A stretch of 64,000 bases of DNA from contig CAJXYP010000012.1 of assembly GCA_913063225.1 (NCBI GenBank), forward strand, positions 1 to 64,000, given 5' to 3'. The notes under the pieces were generated by a model, which was given only the letters and a program-made list of their open reading frames with translations, was not told where the DNA came from and searched no databases. The DNA is from an uncultured Cellvibrionales bacterium. GTDB taxonomy: Bacteria; Pseudomonadota; Gammaproteobacteria; Pseudomonadales; GM7GCV1. Positions 34,631-43,921 of this stretch are shown piece by piece. Position numbers and translations under genes: made by a program. The stretch's first letter is position 1, and the number at the start of each line of letters is the position of its first letter.

Positions 34631-34670
34631 CAGACGCACCCCCGAGAATCTAAAACGACACCCAAATAAA

Positions 34671-36311
34671 CTAAGGCACCATCTCTGACGAAGCATCATA
34701 AACTACGCGCCCGCCAACCATCGTTATCACCGGTTGAATATCAAAGATCTGGTCTACCGGAATATTCATATAATCTCGGTCAAGCACAACCAAATCTGCC
34801 AACTTGCCAACTTCTAAACTGCCAAGGTCATCTTCTTTGTGCAGCAAAAAAGCGTTGCTTCGCGTGTGAGCAATCAAAGCCTCTTCACGAGTCACCGGTT
34901 CTTCATTAATGGTTTGGCCGTTGATGGACTTACCTGTTGTTACCCAGCCTAGAGTAATAAAAGGCTGATAAGCAGAGACAACGCTGGCGTCTGTACCTAA
35001 ACCCCAAACAATACCGCTGTCTTGCATGGCACGAATATTAGGCTGTAAGAAGGGAGGCATATTCATAGCCACCTGATGCACCGCCAAGGTGACGCCTAGA
35101 TCTTTGGCGCGCTCAATACTTGCTTCCGAGATGGTTAAAACATGCTCCAGACTCCAACGCAATGGGGCCAAAGGAGTTACCGCATCTACCTGCTCCCATG
35201 CATCTAGAATGCTGTTGATAGTGACATCCATCATTGAATGCTCATTGATGCGAAAGCCGCCAGATGCCGCAGCCTGAGAAATCTGCCGGAACTCTTCCAC
35301 AACCTCATCGGAATATGGCTCGGTAACATTTGGCAGGTCAAACATGGGAAGGTACACATGCTCACCAATACCCAAAAGACCAAGATAGTCATCTGTGCTG
35401 TTCGCGATATTGTTATTGATTAGCTCTACCGTGGCAGGAATATCCGCTGCACCGTAGGCCTGATATTTAAGTGTGTGCCAAACACGCAGATCAAGCGGGC
35501 CATTTTCAGACATGCGATCAAGAAGGCTTATATCTCCTTCCGGCGGGCGGCCAACATCATAGACACTGGTTAGACCGGCCTTATTTAGCGCCGCAATAAC
35601 ATCCAGGACGTTTTGCTCTAGCTGCGCTGCGCTTACAGGAGGCATTTGCTCATTGAGTAAGCCGTAAGGTGGCTCAGCAACGATGTAGGGAGTACCCAGT
35701 TTTGATCCGTCAGCGGGGTTGGCGCCAACTGCCTCTATAGCGAGAGTATTTGCATAAGCGTGGGTATAAAGAATTTGTAGGAACAAGGGATTATTTGGTG
35801 CTGCTGCATCCAGCTCTTCCAAGGTAAAACCACCGGCTTGATCTGCAAACTGACCTTCACTCCAGCCACCCTGAACCATTATCCATTCACCCGGCTCCAT
35901 GCTGGCTGCTTTTTCAGTTATTACATCCAAAGCGGCTTGCCGGGTATTTTTCCCGTCGATACGCGCCTGTAAATTCCAGCGCTGGGGCATGCGAATAAAA
36001 TGCATATGATTATCGATCAAACCGGGAATTACCGTTTTGCCTTCAAGGTCAATAACCACCGTGGAATCGTCAGCCAATTCGCTAATTGAAATGCTGTCAC
36101 CGACAGAAACAATGCGATCGTCCTTGATAGCTAAGGCACCAGCAACACTAAATTCGTCATCGACGGTAAGCACTTTGCCATTAATAAGAATGGTGTCGGG
36201 AGCATTGGATGCCATTACTTCAGGCATCGCCTCAGTAGTGGAGCGGCCCTCGCAGGCAGACAAAACAAATGTGGCTGCCATTAGGGCTGCCGTTAAGATT
36301 CTATAATTCAT
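34671..36311 (-). CDS. Lipoprotein amidohydrolase family 3 (complete copy)
   Basis: A 546-residue paralogue of the genes at 76-617 and 27539-29188. The lipobox is TFVLSAC (Cys20). Metal-site motifs are GLIDNHMHFIR, GIGEHVYLP, RINEHSMMDV, RWSLEHVLTI and WGLGTDASV. It ends with EVGKLADLVVLDRDYMNI and a metal-binding strand end VVYDASSEMVP. It is 41 bp upstream of the esterase in the same transcript and opens the block of exported enzymes. The permease gene 36377-37699 lies just upstream on the same strand and could be part of the same unit. Confidence 0.87.
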   Translation of the reverse strand: MNYRILTAALMAATFVLSACEGRSTTEAMPEVMASNAPDTILINGKVLTVDDEFSVAGALAIKDDRIVSVGDSISISELADDSTVVIDLEGKTVIPGLIDNHMHFIRMPQRWNLQARIDGKNTRQAALDVITEKAASMEPGEWIMVQGGWSEGQFADQAGGFTLEELDAAAPNNPLFLQILYTHAYANTLAIEAVGANPADGSKLGTPYIVAEPPYGLLNEQMPPVSAAQLEQNVLDVIAALNKAGLTSVYDVGRPPEGDISLLDRMSENGPLDLRVWHTLKYQAYGAADIPATVELINNNIANSTDDYLGLLGIGEHVYLPMFDLPNVTEPYSDEVVEEFRQISQAAASGGFRINEHSMMDVTINSILDAWEQVDAVTPLAPLRWSLEHVLTISEASIERAKDLGVTLAVHQVAMNMPPFLQPNIRAMQDSGIVWGLGTDASVVSAYQPFITLGWVTTGKSINGQTINEEPVTREEALIAHTRSNAFLLHKEDDLGSLEVGKLADLVVLDRDYMNIPVDQIFDIQPVITMVGGRVVYDASSEMVP

Positions 36312-36376
36312 TACTCCCCCGAATTATTTACTTACTTCTTTAACTAACGCTATCTAACTTAACTCTCTTGCGAACC

Positions 36377-37699
36377 TTAGCCTTGATCGGCTTCAGCTTC
36401 GGCTGTTTCTTTACCTTCATAGTTGCGGCCAAGCTTAATACCTACCCAGCCCCAAAGAGCGGAAATAACCGCGCCAACAAGAGCAACTGCGGCAAGACCA
36501 AGACCAATACCGTCTGTCAACAAGGCAAATAGGCTACCACTAAGGGCATCACCACCGCGATAAACCACAACATCGACAACGGGCTTCGCCTTAAAGCGTT
36601 CTTCCTTGGTCACATGAGTGAAGAGCATTTCCCGCGCCGGTCGAGTAATAGCGTAGTTACCCGATCGTCGAGCAACCTGGAGCGCCAATAGCACAACCAA
36701 AACCGGCGCAAAGGCCAATACAATTAAACCGACACAGACTGCAAAGGGCAGCAACGCCAAAGCAAAGGGCATGCCCAGCTTGGTAACTATTCTTCCGGTA
36801 AGGAAAAATGCCATCCCAAAGGTAAGTAAATTAGTGATTAGATCGATACTGCCGAGAATTTGAGTGCGCTCTTCACGGCTATATATTTCCAGTAGATTTT
36901 TCTGCTCGAAGTACACAAATGACCCGATAAATACGTAGAGCAAAATAAAGGCGCCGATACCCATCAAAAAGGGATTGGTAGCGAAAGTAGAAAATCCAGC
37001 CCACCATTTTCCACCCATTTTCTGAGCACTCAAATCCGCACTCACATCGGTATTACCCAGTTCAGTTGCTTTCAAATGATAGATATATATCGCCAGCGGA
37101 ATAACCAGAAGCAGGCCTACAGAAGCAATAAGCATTAAAGTATCTGTGCCCAGAACGCCGGCAAACAATGCGGGAATCGCTGGGCCGACCAATGCACCGG
37201 CGCTAGCACCCGTGGCGATAACGGCAAACAACCGTTTCGCTTGTTCCTTATTAAAGGTATCCGCCATAAAGGTCCAAAATACCGACACATTGAACAGCGC
37301 AAATACACTTACCCAAAGGTAAAAGGCTTTATCGACCAGTACGCCCTCACCCACCATGCCAGCGACTATATAGAAGGCAACGAAGGTTGCGGCGAACATC
37401 GCGTATACAATCGGAACTACGCGCTTTAACTGAACTCGGGAAATAATAAAACCGTAGAGGGCTACAATACCGGCACTAACCAGGAAGTTGATATTCCACA
37501 AAAAGGCTACTTCAGTATCACTCCAGTCACTAGCCATTGCATCGCGCACTGGCCGCAGAATGTAATAAGAAGCCATCAATATAAAAACGAAAAGCATAGA
37601 CGCAAAAGTCGCCTTAATTTCGTTTTGCTCGATTACGGCAAGCTTCTGTAAAGCCTTCGCAAAAATTCCCTGATTCTGTGAATCCACTACTTCCCCCAA
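36377..37699 (-). CDS. Npt/MFS-type permease
   Basis: A 440-residue polytopic inner-membrane protein with about twelve hydrophobic segments. The opening FILMASYYILRPVRDAMASD and the core TFNKEQAKRLFAVIATGASA match the group annotated as Npt1/Npt2 nucleotide-transporter-like in free-living gammaproteobacteria. That name comes from ATP/ADP carriers of rickettsiae and plastids, but in free-living bacteria the substrate is not established. A charged C-terminal tail (EGKETAEAEADQG) faces the cytoplasm. It may feed products of the exported enzymes downstream, though the context alone does not prove it. Confidence 0.8.
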   Translation of the reverse strand: MGEVVDSQNQGIFAKALQKLAVIEQNEIKATFASMLFVFILMASYYILRPVRDAMASDWSDTEVAFLWNINFLVSAGIVALYGFIISRVQLKRVVPIVYAMFAATFVAFYIVAGMVGEGVLVDKAFYLWVSVFALFNVSVFWTFMADTFNKEQAKRLFAVIATGASAGALVGPAIPALFAGVLGTDTLMLIASVGLLLVIPLAIYIYHLKATELGNTDVSADLSAQKMGGKWWAGFSTFATNPFLMGIGAFILLYVFIGSFVYFEQKNLLEIYSREERTQILGSIDLITNLLTFGMAFFLTGRIVTKLGMPFALALLPFAVCVGLIVLAFAPVLVVLLALQVARRSGNYAITRPAREMLFTHVTKEERFKAKPVVDVVVYRGGDALSGSLFALLTDGIGLGLAAVALVGAVISALWGWVGIKLGRNYEGKETAEAEADQG

Positions 37700-37892
37700 A
37701 ACAAAAAATTGAAACTCTAGATAGAGACCAGATTGAAAACCAAATCCCTATAGAGTTTTTAGTCAGGGCTTCGTTAAATGAAACAAAACCGCTGAACCTA
37801 ACCAAAAGCATCTTAACTTAAAGTTAACAAATGAAGTGTTAACAAACGAAAAGCCAAAGCCGCTTTTTCAACCAGAATGTAAGGGGGATTCA

Positions 37893-37921
37893 TTGACAAC
37901 AAAAATGCTGCTGCGTACAGT
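37893..37921 (+). promoter_or_regulatory. Sigma-70 promoter for tRNA-Leu
   Basis: TTGACA (37893-37898), a spacer of exactly 17 bp, and TACAGT (37916-37921), followed by a G/C-rich discriminator (TCGCGTCC). This is the layout of a stable-RNA promoter, with the tRNA starting about 50 nt further on. Confidence 0.7.
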
Positions 37922-37977
37922 TCGCGTCCAATTTTTGGCCCCCTTTTATTTATAGAAACGGGCGCTGAAAACACCTT

Positions 37978-38064
37978 GCCCAGGTGGCGGAATTGTTAGA
38001 CGCGCTAGCTTCAGGTGCTAGTGACCTTATGGTCGTGGAGGTTCAAGTCCTCTTCTTGGCACCG
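37978..38064 (+). tRNA. tRNA-Leu (CAG)
   Basis: The anticodon stem-loop GCTAGCTTCAGGTGCTAGT gives anticodon CAG. A long variable arm GACC-TTAT-GGTC and the T-arm GGAGGTTCAAGTCCTCT are present, as in class II tRNA-Leu. The acceptor stem pairs GCCCAGG with TCTTGGC, leaving one C-U mismatch at the fourth pair and one G-U. The 3' end is A-CCG, so no CCA is encoded. The gene is otherwise sound. Confidence 0.9.
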
Positions 38065-38140
38065 AATCGAAGTATTTTTTGAATATCCAGTTAATTGAAA
38101 CAATATATATTCTTTAAAATTCAAGGATTTACAGCCCTTA

Positions 38141-39699
38141 TCAAAGGGCATCACGCTCACTTAGCTTTTCAATAACATCAAAGTAGTAGGTCTGATTATC
38201 TAACTCGCAATGCCCGAGATAGGGAGCCCAGGTAAAGCTCGCATCTGAAATCGGGTTGATTTGCCCGGAAAGACTTTGCTCGAGAATCCTTAGCCCGGCA
38301 GTTAGATAGAAGTTATCCATATCTCCCATCCAGAAGTGTAGTTTTCCTTCTAGCTTTGGCCCAAGCACTTCCCAATTCTCGACCATGTGTTTGTCTATAT
38401 CCCATTTACTCCAGGATTCAACCACCTGCTTGTCGATCTCACCCGTTGCCTGATTCCATACCGGTATTGGATTGCCTTCTGTATCAAGCTGGCCATAGAG
38501 AGCATTCCAGGTAGCCCACTGCTGTCGAGAATTTAGGAAGTTATCCTGAATACCCATGGCTGATTCAACCTGAACTTCATCGCCAACACCAAACATTGGC
38601 TCTCCGTCAGTAGCACGCATACTAGGCCTCGCTATCCCATGCTCATTTACAAAGGCGTTGTCATCTTCATATAAATCCACTAACTGGAATGCCTTAAAAC
38701 TAGGGGAGTCCGGGCTGAATGAATAGGCACCATTGAAGTAATCGGGGTAAAAGACCTGTAGCGCCATAGATACCCAGCCGCCCGTCGAACAGCCGCTTAC
38801 AAAGCGCGAGTCGGCTTGATCCGCAATAGGGAAGTTTTGCTGAAGGTGCACAAATAGTTCTTCGAAGTTTGCGTCCGCATAGGGCCCGCTGATATCACTG
38901 TTCACCTGATAGGAATCACCCCAGGGTGATTCCCCATCGAGAAATACCATTACCACCGCCGGAGTTGCTTCATGCATCCAATAAGCGGCGAAGTCTTCTT
39001 CCTCCAGTAAGCCAATACTGCGGGTATATCGGTCGCTCAGACCTCCCACATGATACAAAACCGGATATCGAATATTTGCGCCCTCTTCATAACCTGCAGG
39101 CAACAATACCGAGGCGCGTAGATACATATCTTGGGCGTAGAAATCAGAAAGTAATTGAGACCGAATTCGAACAAACTTGAGCAGTTCTGTATCTGCAGGC
39201 AGCGATTCAGGATCGATGGCCTCAGTCAGCTCCAGCTGAATATCGATAGTCTCATCGGAAATTTCAATCTGCTTGTCGACCGAATAGAGATTCCCGGGTG
39301 AGTTCACATCCGCGAGAACCGAATTGCTATCCAATAGAGCCTGCACATTCCAAACACCAGGGGTCAGTTCGGAGATACTAGCTAACGGATAGGACCCAGT
39401 GGCGTTAAATTGCATTGCTTCACCATTCCAGTTTTCCACATCCATTGCGAAAAATGGTGCAGCGGTTGATCTGGTAATGGGCCAACCGATTTGAAATCGG
39501 GGCTGATCGTTGTCACTTCTCGAGAAAATAACCTCACCTTTTTTTCATCCGCTTTGGAAAATACAACAAAGAGTCGACCACTTTGTGCAGCGTCGATACC
39601 TGGCGCAACGACACTGATACTGACGCTAGAGGCACAGGCCGCTGCAGCCATTATAGAAATACAAACAAAAAACCAACGAAAGTGAAGTGTACGAATCAT
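38141..39699 (-). pseudogene. Exported putative esterase (PF00756-like), frameshifted near the N terminus
   Basis: The N-terminal frame (ATG at 39699, lipobox-like MAAAAC) runs through GRLFVVFSKADEKK. Adding one A in the A7 run at 39539-39545 (T7 on the plus strand) restores GEVIFSRSDNDQPRFQIGWP and joins it to the long frame that ends at 38141. The long part contains the esterase signature SGCSTGGWVS (G-x-S-x-G) and late His residues (YLGHCELD). It reads coherently to the end, so either the base is missing from the assembly, or the gene is phase-variable or freshly broken. The joined protein would have about 519 residues and probably be a lipoprotein or periplasmic. Confidence 0.8.
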
Positions 39700-39790
39700 G
39701 TCGATTCTCCGGCAGCTAATCTGCACTGGGAATGATTTTCCCAGTCTACCGGATTGCGCATGAGAGTGAGAAGGGGATAGAGAGTATTTG

Positions 39791-40198
39791 CTAACGCCCG
39801 TAAGGACCCATGGGCGGTGGAATTTTTTTGAGGACCGCAGGGCCGACCTGCTCCCAATCTACATAGGGGCGACGACCCCTTTCAGGGGGCTCGATCAAAG
39901 GACAACCAAAACCAGCGTCGTCAATATAGATATTCGCATAAGCCTTATTGCTATCGCTCCACTTCTCCGGGCTTTGATTTACAAAATGAAACTTGAGCCC
40001 ATTTTCTTCGCAGTAGTTTTTGGCCTGGGTTAATACATCACCGTACCTTTCGCCATCGCTTCGCACCGTCCATAAGATCAAAATAGCACCCGCTTCTTTG
40101 ATTTTTTTTATCCACTCAATTGCACCGGGAACTGGCTCGCCAATTTCAGGAAAGCGGTGCTCAACGATGGTGCCGTCGAAATCGATAGCGATATACAT
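39791..40198 (-). CDS. Small HAD-superfamily phosphatase
   Basis: A 135-residue minimal haloacid-dehalogenase fold. Motif I is IAIDFDGTIV (Asp6 nucleophile, Asp8), motif II is LILWTVRSDGE and motif IV is IYIDDAGFG. It has no cap domain and no signal peptide, so it should act in the cytoplasm, probably on a large substrate or a small phosphorylated compound. It lies 80 bp downstream of the dienelactone hydrolase terminator and is read in the same direction. Confidence 0.85.
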   Translation of the reverse strand: MYIAIDFDGTIVEHRFPEIGEPVPGAIEWIKKIKEAGAILILWTVRSDGERYGDVLTQAKNYCEENGLKFHFVNQSPEKWSDSNKAYANIYIDDAGFGCPLIEPPERGRRPYVDWEQVGPAVLKKIPPPMGPYGR

Positions 40199-40226
40199 GG
40201 GGTCTCCGGAACAGTAAGTAGTTATT

Positions 40227-40260
40227 CAAAAAATTGCCCCCAGCCCAAAGGACTGGAGGC
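40227..40260 (-). terminator. Terminator after the dienelactone hydrolase gene
   Basis: On the minus strand GCCTCCAG pairs with CTGGGGGC (one G-U pair) around a 9-nt loop, followed by AATTTTTTG. It begins 21 bp after the stop at 40281 and separates this gene from the HAD gene. Confidence 0.75.
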
Positions 40261-40280
40261 GAAGCCTTATACCTAATCCT

Positions 40281-41162
40281 TTAATCTAAATAGTGATTAA
40301 AGAATTCAATCATTCGGCTCCAGGCCTGATTCGCTGCTGCCTCATCGTAGCGTGGTGTCGAATTGTTATGGAAGCCATGGTTTGCACCGGGATAGATGTG
40401 CCGCTCATAGGTAACATTAGCAGCCTGAAGCGCTGCTTCAAATTCCGGCCAAGCCGCATTGATGCGATCATCATTCTCAGGCGATTGAATCATCATCGCT
40501 GCCTTAATATTAGTTGCCGCTTCGGCTGATACACCGCTGCCGTAGAAAGGCACCGCTGCTCGAACATGGTCGCCCAGTTCGGCTACCAAGAAGTTTGTTG
40601 CCGCACCGCCCCAGCAAAAGCCGGTCACACCTAGTTCGTCACCAGCTAAATCATGGGCTCGCAAGAACTCCGCACTGTTAACCATATCTTGCAAAAGTTC
40701 TTGCGGATTCAAACTGGCTTGCAGTGAACGACCGTCGTCGTCATTCCCCGGGTATCCGCCAACAGGCGACAAACCATCCGGAGCCAGGGCAAGAAATCCT
40801 TCGGCTGCAAAGCGTCGGGCAACATCTTTAACATAGGGATTCAAACCACGATTTTCGTGGATTACCAATACCGGCGGGAAAGGGCCCTCACCTGCTGGCT
40901 GAACCAAGTAGCCACGCATTTGACCGGAAGTACCACCCGGCGACTCGTAGTCCACGTAAGTGGCCTTAATACGCTCATCGGTAAATGAGATAGTCTGTGC
41001 TTCGGCATACCTTGGCAGCAAGGCGGTTGCCATACTTAGCGCACTCACTCCGCCAATGGTAAGAACAGTCGCTCGACGCATAAATTCTCTGCGATCAATA
41101 ACACCATGACAGTAGTCGTCATAAAGGCTGATTACCTGCGGATCAATTTTTTCCTGGATCAT
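40281..41162 (-). CDS. Tat-exported dienelactone hydrolase family protein
   Basis: A 293-residue alpha/beta-hydrolase of the dienelactone hydrolase group, which normally opens lactones in chlorocatechol breakdown. A twin-arginine signal (RREFMRRATVL, then a hydrophobic stretch ending RYAEAQ) indicates folded export. The nucleophile is the Cys of GFCWGG, as expected for this family; the His is in GANHGFHNN. The Asp/Glu member is probably in SPENDDRINA. Typical dienelactone hydrolases are cytoplasmic and ~235 residues. The exported version with the extra N terminus is common in this kind of genome. It comes after two DUF6152 genes in the same direction. Confidence 0.88.
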   Translation of the reverse strand: MIQEKIDPQVISLYDDYCHGVIDRREFMRRATVLTIGGVSALSMATALLPRYAEAQTISFTDERIKATYVDYESPGGTSGQMRGYLVQPAGEGPFPPVLVIHENRGLNPYVKDVARRFAAEGFLALAPDGLSPVGGYPGNDDDGRSLQASLNPQELLQDMVNSAEFLRAHDLAGDELGVTGFCWGGAATNFLVAELGDHVRAAVPFYGSGVSAEAATNIKAAMMIQSPENDDRINAAWPEFEAALQAANVTYERHIYPGANHGFHNNSTPRYDEAAANQAWSRMIEFFNHYLD

Positions 41163-41181
41163 ATGCTGTTTCCCCTAAAAA

Positions 41182-42249
41182 TTAGTCTTGCCTAATATTG
41201 CTGATACCACCCAACTCAACACAGTTGTATGCAGATACCGGAATATCGCTTCTAGTCCAACTGCTATTGCCCGTATAGGCCTTTGTAAAATACTTCGAAT
41301 CTGTCACTTCGTAGGCTCGAAGCAGTAGGTTGCCATTTTCAGCCAGAGTTAACCTCTCTATTACCTTCATTTCATCACTGTGAACTAGCCCTGGATGCGG
41401 CACCAATACGCCGGCTTCAAAGCCGACTGTCTCGACAACCAAGGTGTCGCCCTCAAACCAGCCAACCGAGTGTCCAGTAAGGCTAGGTTGGATAATTGAG
41501 GGGTGCTCTCTCGTGGTTAGGTCAATAGTACGCAGCATATCCATATATTCGTGCCGGATTACGATTTGATCTTCTGTCTGGGTAAATTCAGATGGGCCAC
41601 CGGGCTCTGACCAGCCGCGGGTAATACTTGACGGACTGCATACCAAAGCCGGATCGTCAAAACGCTGATCATAGGCAAGAAGTGCCGTCATACCAGCTTC
41701 TGTTACTTGGTCGGCATATCGAACTGCCGGATCACCGCTTTGCGGGGCGCCACCGCCACCGCCACGTCTCCGTGGAGTAGAAATCCAAGTGCCGACCATA
41801 GAGGTTAAATCTACAGATTCGATTAAGTCTATAGCCACTGATGCACTCAAAACATCTTCGCCATTGGTTATCTGTCCGCCACGGGCGACAATTGTTCCAT
41901 CAGCCAAGGTGCCCGATTGATACGAACAACCTAGAGGGTCGCGTCGAGCCGCAATTCCGTCGATTTTTAGTGCAGAACCAACGGCAAATAGATCATCCGT
42001 CCATCCCTGTCGCCTATAGCCGGAAGCAGCGCTAAGTTCACAGTTCCAGTTTTCGACCTGACCATCTGCACTGATCACATCCAGGTATACCCAGGCATGA
42101 GGATTAACAAACTGAAACTCCGTAACCACGCCCTCAATAGAAATAGGCTTTGTAGAATCAAAGTGTGGAGCGTTTGAATGGTGCGCCGCGACCGGTAAAG
42201 AAAATGCCGCTACTAGAACTGCTAAACAACTAAGACTTACATTTTTCAA
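41182..42249 (-). CDS. DUF6152 family exported protein (copy 2 of 7)
   Basis: A 355-residue protein. I start at the TTG at 42249, directly after GGAGGAATCT; this gives a signal peptide of 22 residues ending LPVAA and avoids overlap with the upstream gene. The mature N terminus is then His23-His24-Ser, and the second conserved histidine is His51 in FVNPH (mature position 29). Its long C-terminal half has DPALVCSPSS, RTIDLTTREHP and HSVGWFEGDTLVVETVGF. It is most similar to the copy at 57556-58683. It is next to the copy at 42293-43321, probably in one transcript. Confidence 0.83.
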   Translation of the reverse strand: MKNVSLSCLAVLVAAFSLPVAAHHSNAPHFDSTKPISIEGVVTEFQFVNPHAWVYLDVISADGQVENWNCELSAASGYRRQGWTDDLFAVGSALKIDGIAARRDPLGCSYQSGTLADGTIVARGGQITNGEDVLSASVAIDLIESVDLTSMVGTWISTPRRRGGGGGAPQSGDPAVRYADQVTEAGMTALLAYDQRFDDPALVCSPSSITRGWSEPGGPSEFTQTEDQIVIRHEYMDMLRTIDLTTREHPSIIQPSLTGHSVGWFEGDTLVVETVGFEAGVLVPHPGLVHSDEMKVIERLTLAENGNLLLRAYEVTDSKYFTKAYTGNSSWTRSDIPVSAYNCVELGGISNIRQD

Positions 42250-42292
42250 AGATTCCTCCAAGGAATATAGTCTTTTGTATTGAGCGTTTCTG

Positions 42293-43321
42293 TCAATCAG
42301 AAACGCAGTTAAATGGTTCCACTTTTTCACCGGGTACCCACAGCCAGTATTTTGTAAACTCTTGCGGCGAATTAAAGGTGTTTGGATCAGTAATGGTTAA
42401 AAGGTAATCGAGGCGCTGACCACTTTCGCTGGGCATAAACCGTTCAACAAAAACGGCGTCTGGCGTGCTCGGCACTCCGGTTACATCGATAAGTGGCCAG
42501 CTGCTATTGATAGTGGTAACTACTAGTGTTTCGCCTTCCCAATGCCCCACGGAATACCCAAGTGGTATCGGCTCTTTGTCAGAGTAATCTGCGTCGGACG
42601 ACATATCGAATACGCGAAGCATGTCGCCCTCTTCCATATGCATAAGAATTGCATTTTCGCTTTTGGCGAATTGCATGGGGTAAGGCTGCTCCATTAAAAA
42701 TGGCATGCCCTTTTTCTCACAGGTATTAAGCGTCACGTTGTCAAAGATGTCGTATTCGGCGCGCGCCTTCTCTGCTTGTTCGGTCAGATCAAAGTCGTAC
42801 CGATCAAAAATTAGCACCTCACTTGGATCGCTCAGGCTGGTGGCCCAAACGTGGAATATTCCCTCAGCGTCGCTGTCATTCTCTCCCAAGGTCTCTTCCG
42901 TCACTAACCAGCGAGAAGAATCGCCTTCTACTCGCTCAGACCAGAGTGCCGGTACACCAGGAAACATAACGACTTCCGTACCGTCAGACTTAAGCAGATT
43001 AGTAATAAAGATCTCATCAACACCTCTCACCGAAGGCCAACCAGCAACTTCTACTCTGTTGCCAGAGGCAAAGACACTCTTATCGATGCCCATGCGCTGC
43101 AAAATACTCACTGAGTTTGCTTCGACGTTATAGGACTTGCCTTCATCCGTATCTAAGGTGATATATACGTGTGGATTTCTCCATCGCAAATTAGAAATTT
43201 CACCTTCAAGGAAGACCGTCTCCGCGGGATTGAAGTATAAAAAGGGCGAGTGATGTGCAACTGCCGGTGATGAACCAACAAGCGCAAGACCAATAAGCAT
43301 TGAGGCTAAACTGAATTTCAT
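42293..43321 (-). CDS. DUF6152 family exported protein (copy 3 of 7)
   Basis: A 342-residue protein with a 22-residue signal peptide ending SPAVA. The mature part starts His23-His24-Ser. The second conserved histidine is His51 in WRNPH (mature position 29). The N-terminal DUF6152 core (FLEGEISNLRWRNPHVYITL) is followed by the C-terminal half containing GYSVGHWEGETLVVTTI. It resembles copies at 1095-2120 and 58881-59948 (SERVEGDS, TLNTCEKKGMPFLMEQPYPM). It sits between the ricin-like gene and the next DUF6152 copy, all on one strand. Confidence 0.84.
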   Translation of the reverse strand: MKFSLASMLIGLALVGSSPAVAHHSPFLYFNPAETVFLEGEISNLRWRNPHVYITLDTDEGKSYNVEANSVSILQRMGIDKSVFASGNRVEVAGWPSVRGVDEIFITNLLKSDGTEVVMFPGVPALWSERVEGDSSRWLVTEETLGENDSDAEGIFHVWATSLSDPSEVLIFDRYDFDLTEQAEKARAEYDIFDNVTLNTCEKKGMPFLMEQPYPMQFAKSENAILMHMEEGDMLRVFDMSSDADYSDKEPIPLGYSVGHWEGETLVVTTINSSWPLIDVTGVPSTPDAVFVERFMPSESGQRLDYLLTITDPNTFNSPQEFTKYWLWVPGEKVEPFNCVSD

Positions 43322-43366
43322 ATCAAGATTCTCGCTAAAAGTATCGGCTCTCAGAGACAGCCCGGC

Positions 43367-43921
43367 CTAAAAACTCCAGTGTTTTAAGTCATCCGCAACA
43401 TCGTCGCAGGGCGCAAGCGACATAGCTTTAGCGGCAAAGGTAACCCCTGGCTCTGGAACTACTCCAGCGAGTACCGCCGGGTGCCAAGGTGAAGGAGAAA
43501 CCGTAACGCATAGATCTGATCCCATTGGCTTAAGTTCGCCATTAGCTGCGCGGTCGAATTTCTGAGTTACCGAACCTGTGCAGGGGCGCATGTAAACCGA
43601 TCCACGCTCTAAAGACTCAACGGTGTCGAGGCAGACCTCGTATTCGGTGTTATAGATATTTCCAACGGCTGGGTAATCTAGCCGAAAGATCATATCTTCA
43701 CGCGCATCGGCGTTTGGCTTACAAGTATGGGCAACGAGGGGAATATTTAAATCTATGGTTGCGCGGTAGCCGGGGATATCGAAACATACGCCTCGAGACT
43801 CACCAAGCTCGCTTTGCAGCATAAATAGCTTATCTACATCGGTGTCTGCGCTCGACAGGTTTGCCGTAACAAAGAACGCCGAAAGTAGAATTACCTTAAA
43901 AAACAAGTATTTATTTAACAT
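43367..43921 (-). CDS. Exported ricin-like (beta-trefoil) protein (copy 3 of 3)
   Basis: A 184-residue protein with a signal peptide of about 25 residues (ending LSSAD). Repeats: RGVCFDIPGYRATIDL with AHTCKP, then YEVCLDTVES with MRPCTGSVTQKF, then DLCVTVSP with LAPCDD and a final KHWSF. It follows the layout of the copies at 3376-3903 and 29263-29886. It precedes two DUF6152 genes and the dienelactone hydrolase on the same strand, and is divergent from the DUF6152-lectin fusion at 44099. Carbohydrate binding is possible, unproven. Confidence 0.65.
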   Translation of the reverse strand: MLNKYLFFKVILLSAFFVTANLSSADTDVDKLFMLQSELGESRGVCFDIPGYRATIDLNIPLVAHTCKPNADAREDMIFRLDYPAVGNIYNTEYEVCLDTVESLERGSVYMRPCTGSVTQKFDRAANGELKPMGSDLCVTVSPSPWHPAVLAGVVPEPGVTFAAKAMSLAPCDDVADDLKHWSF

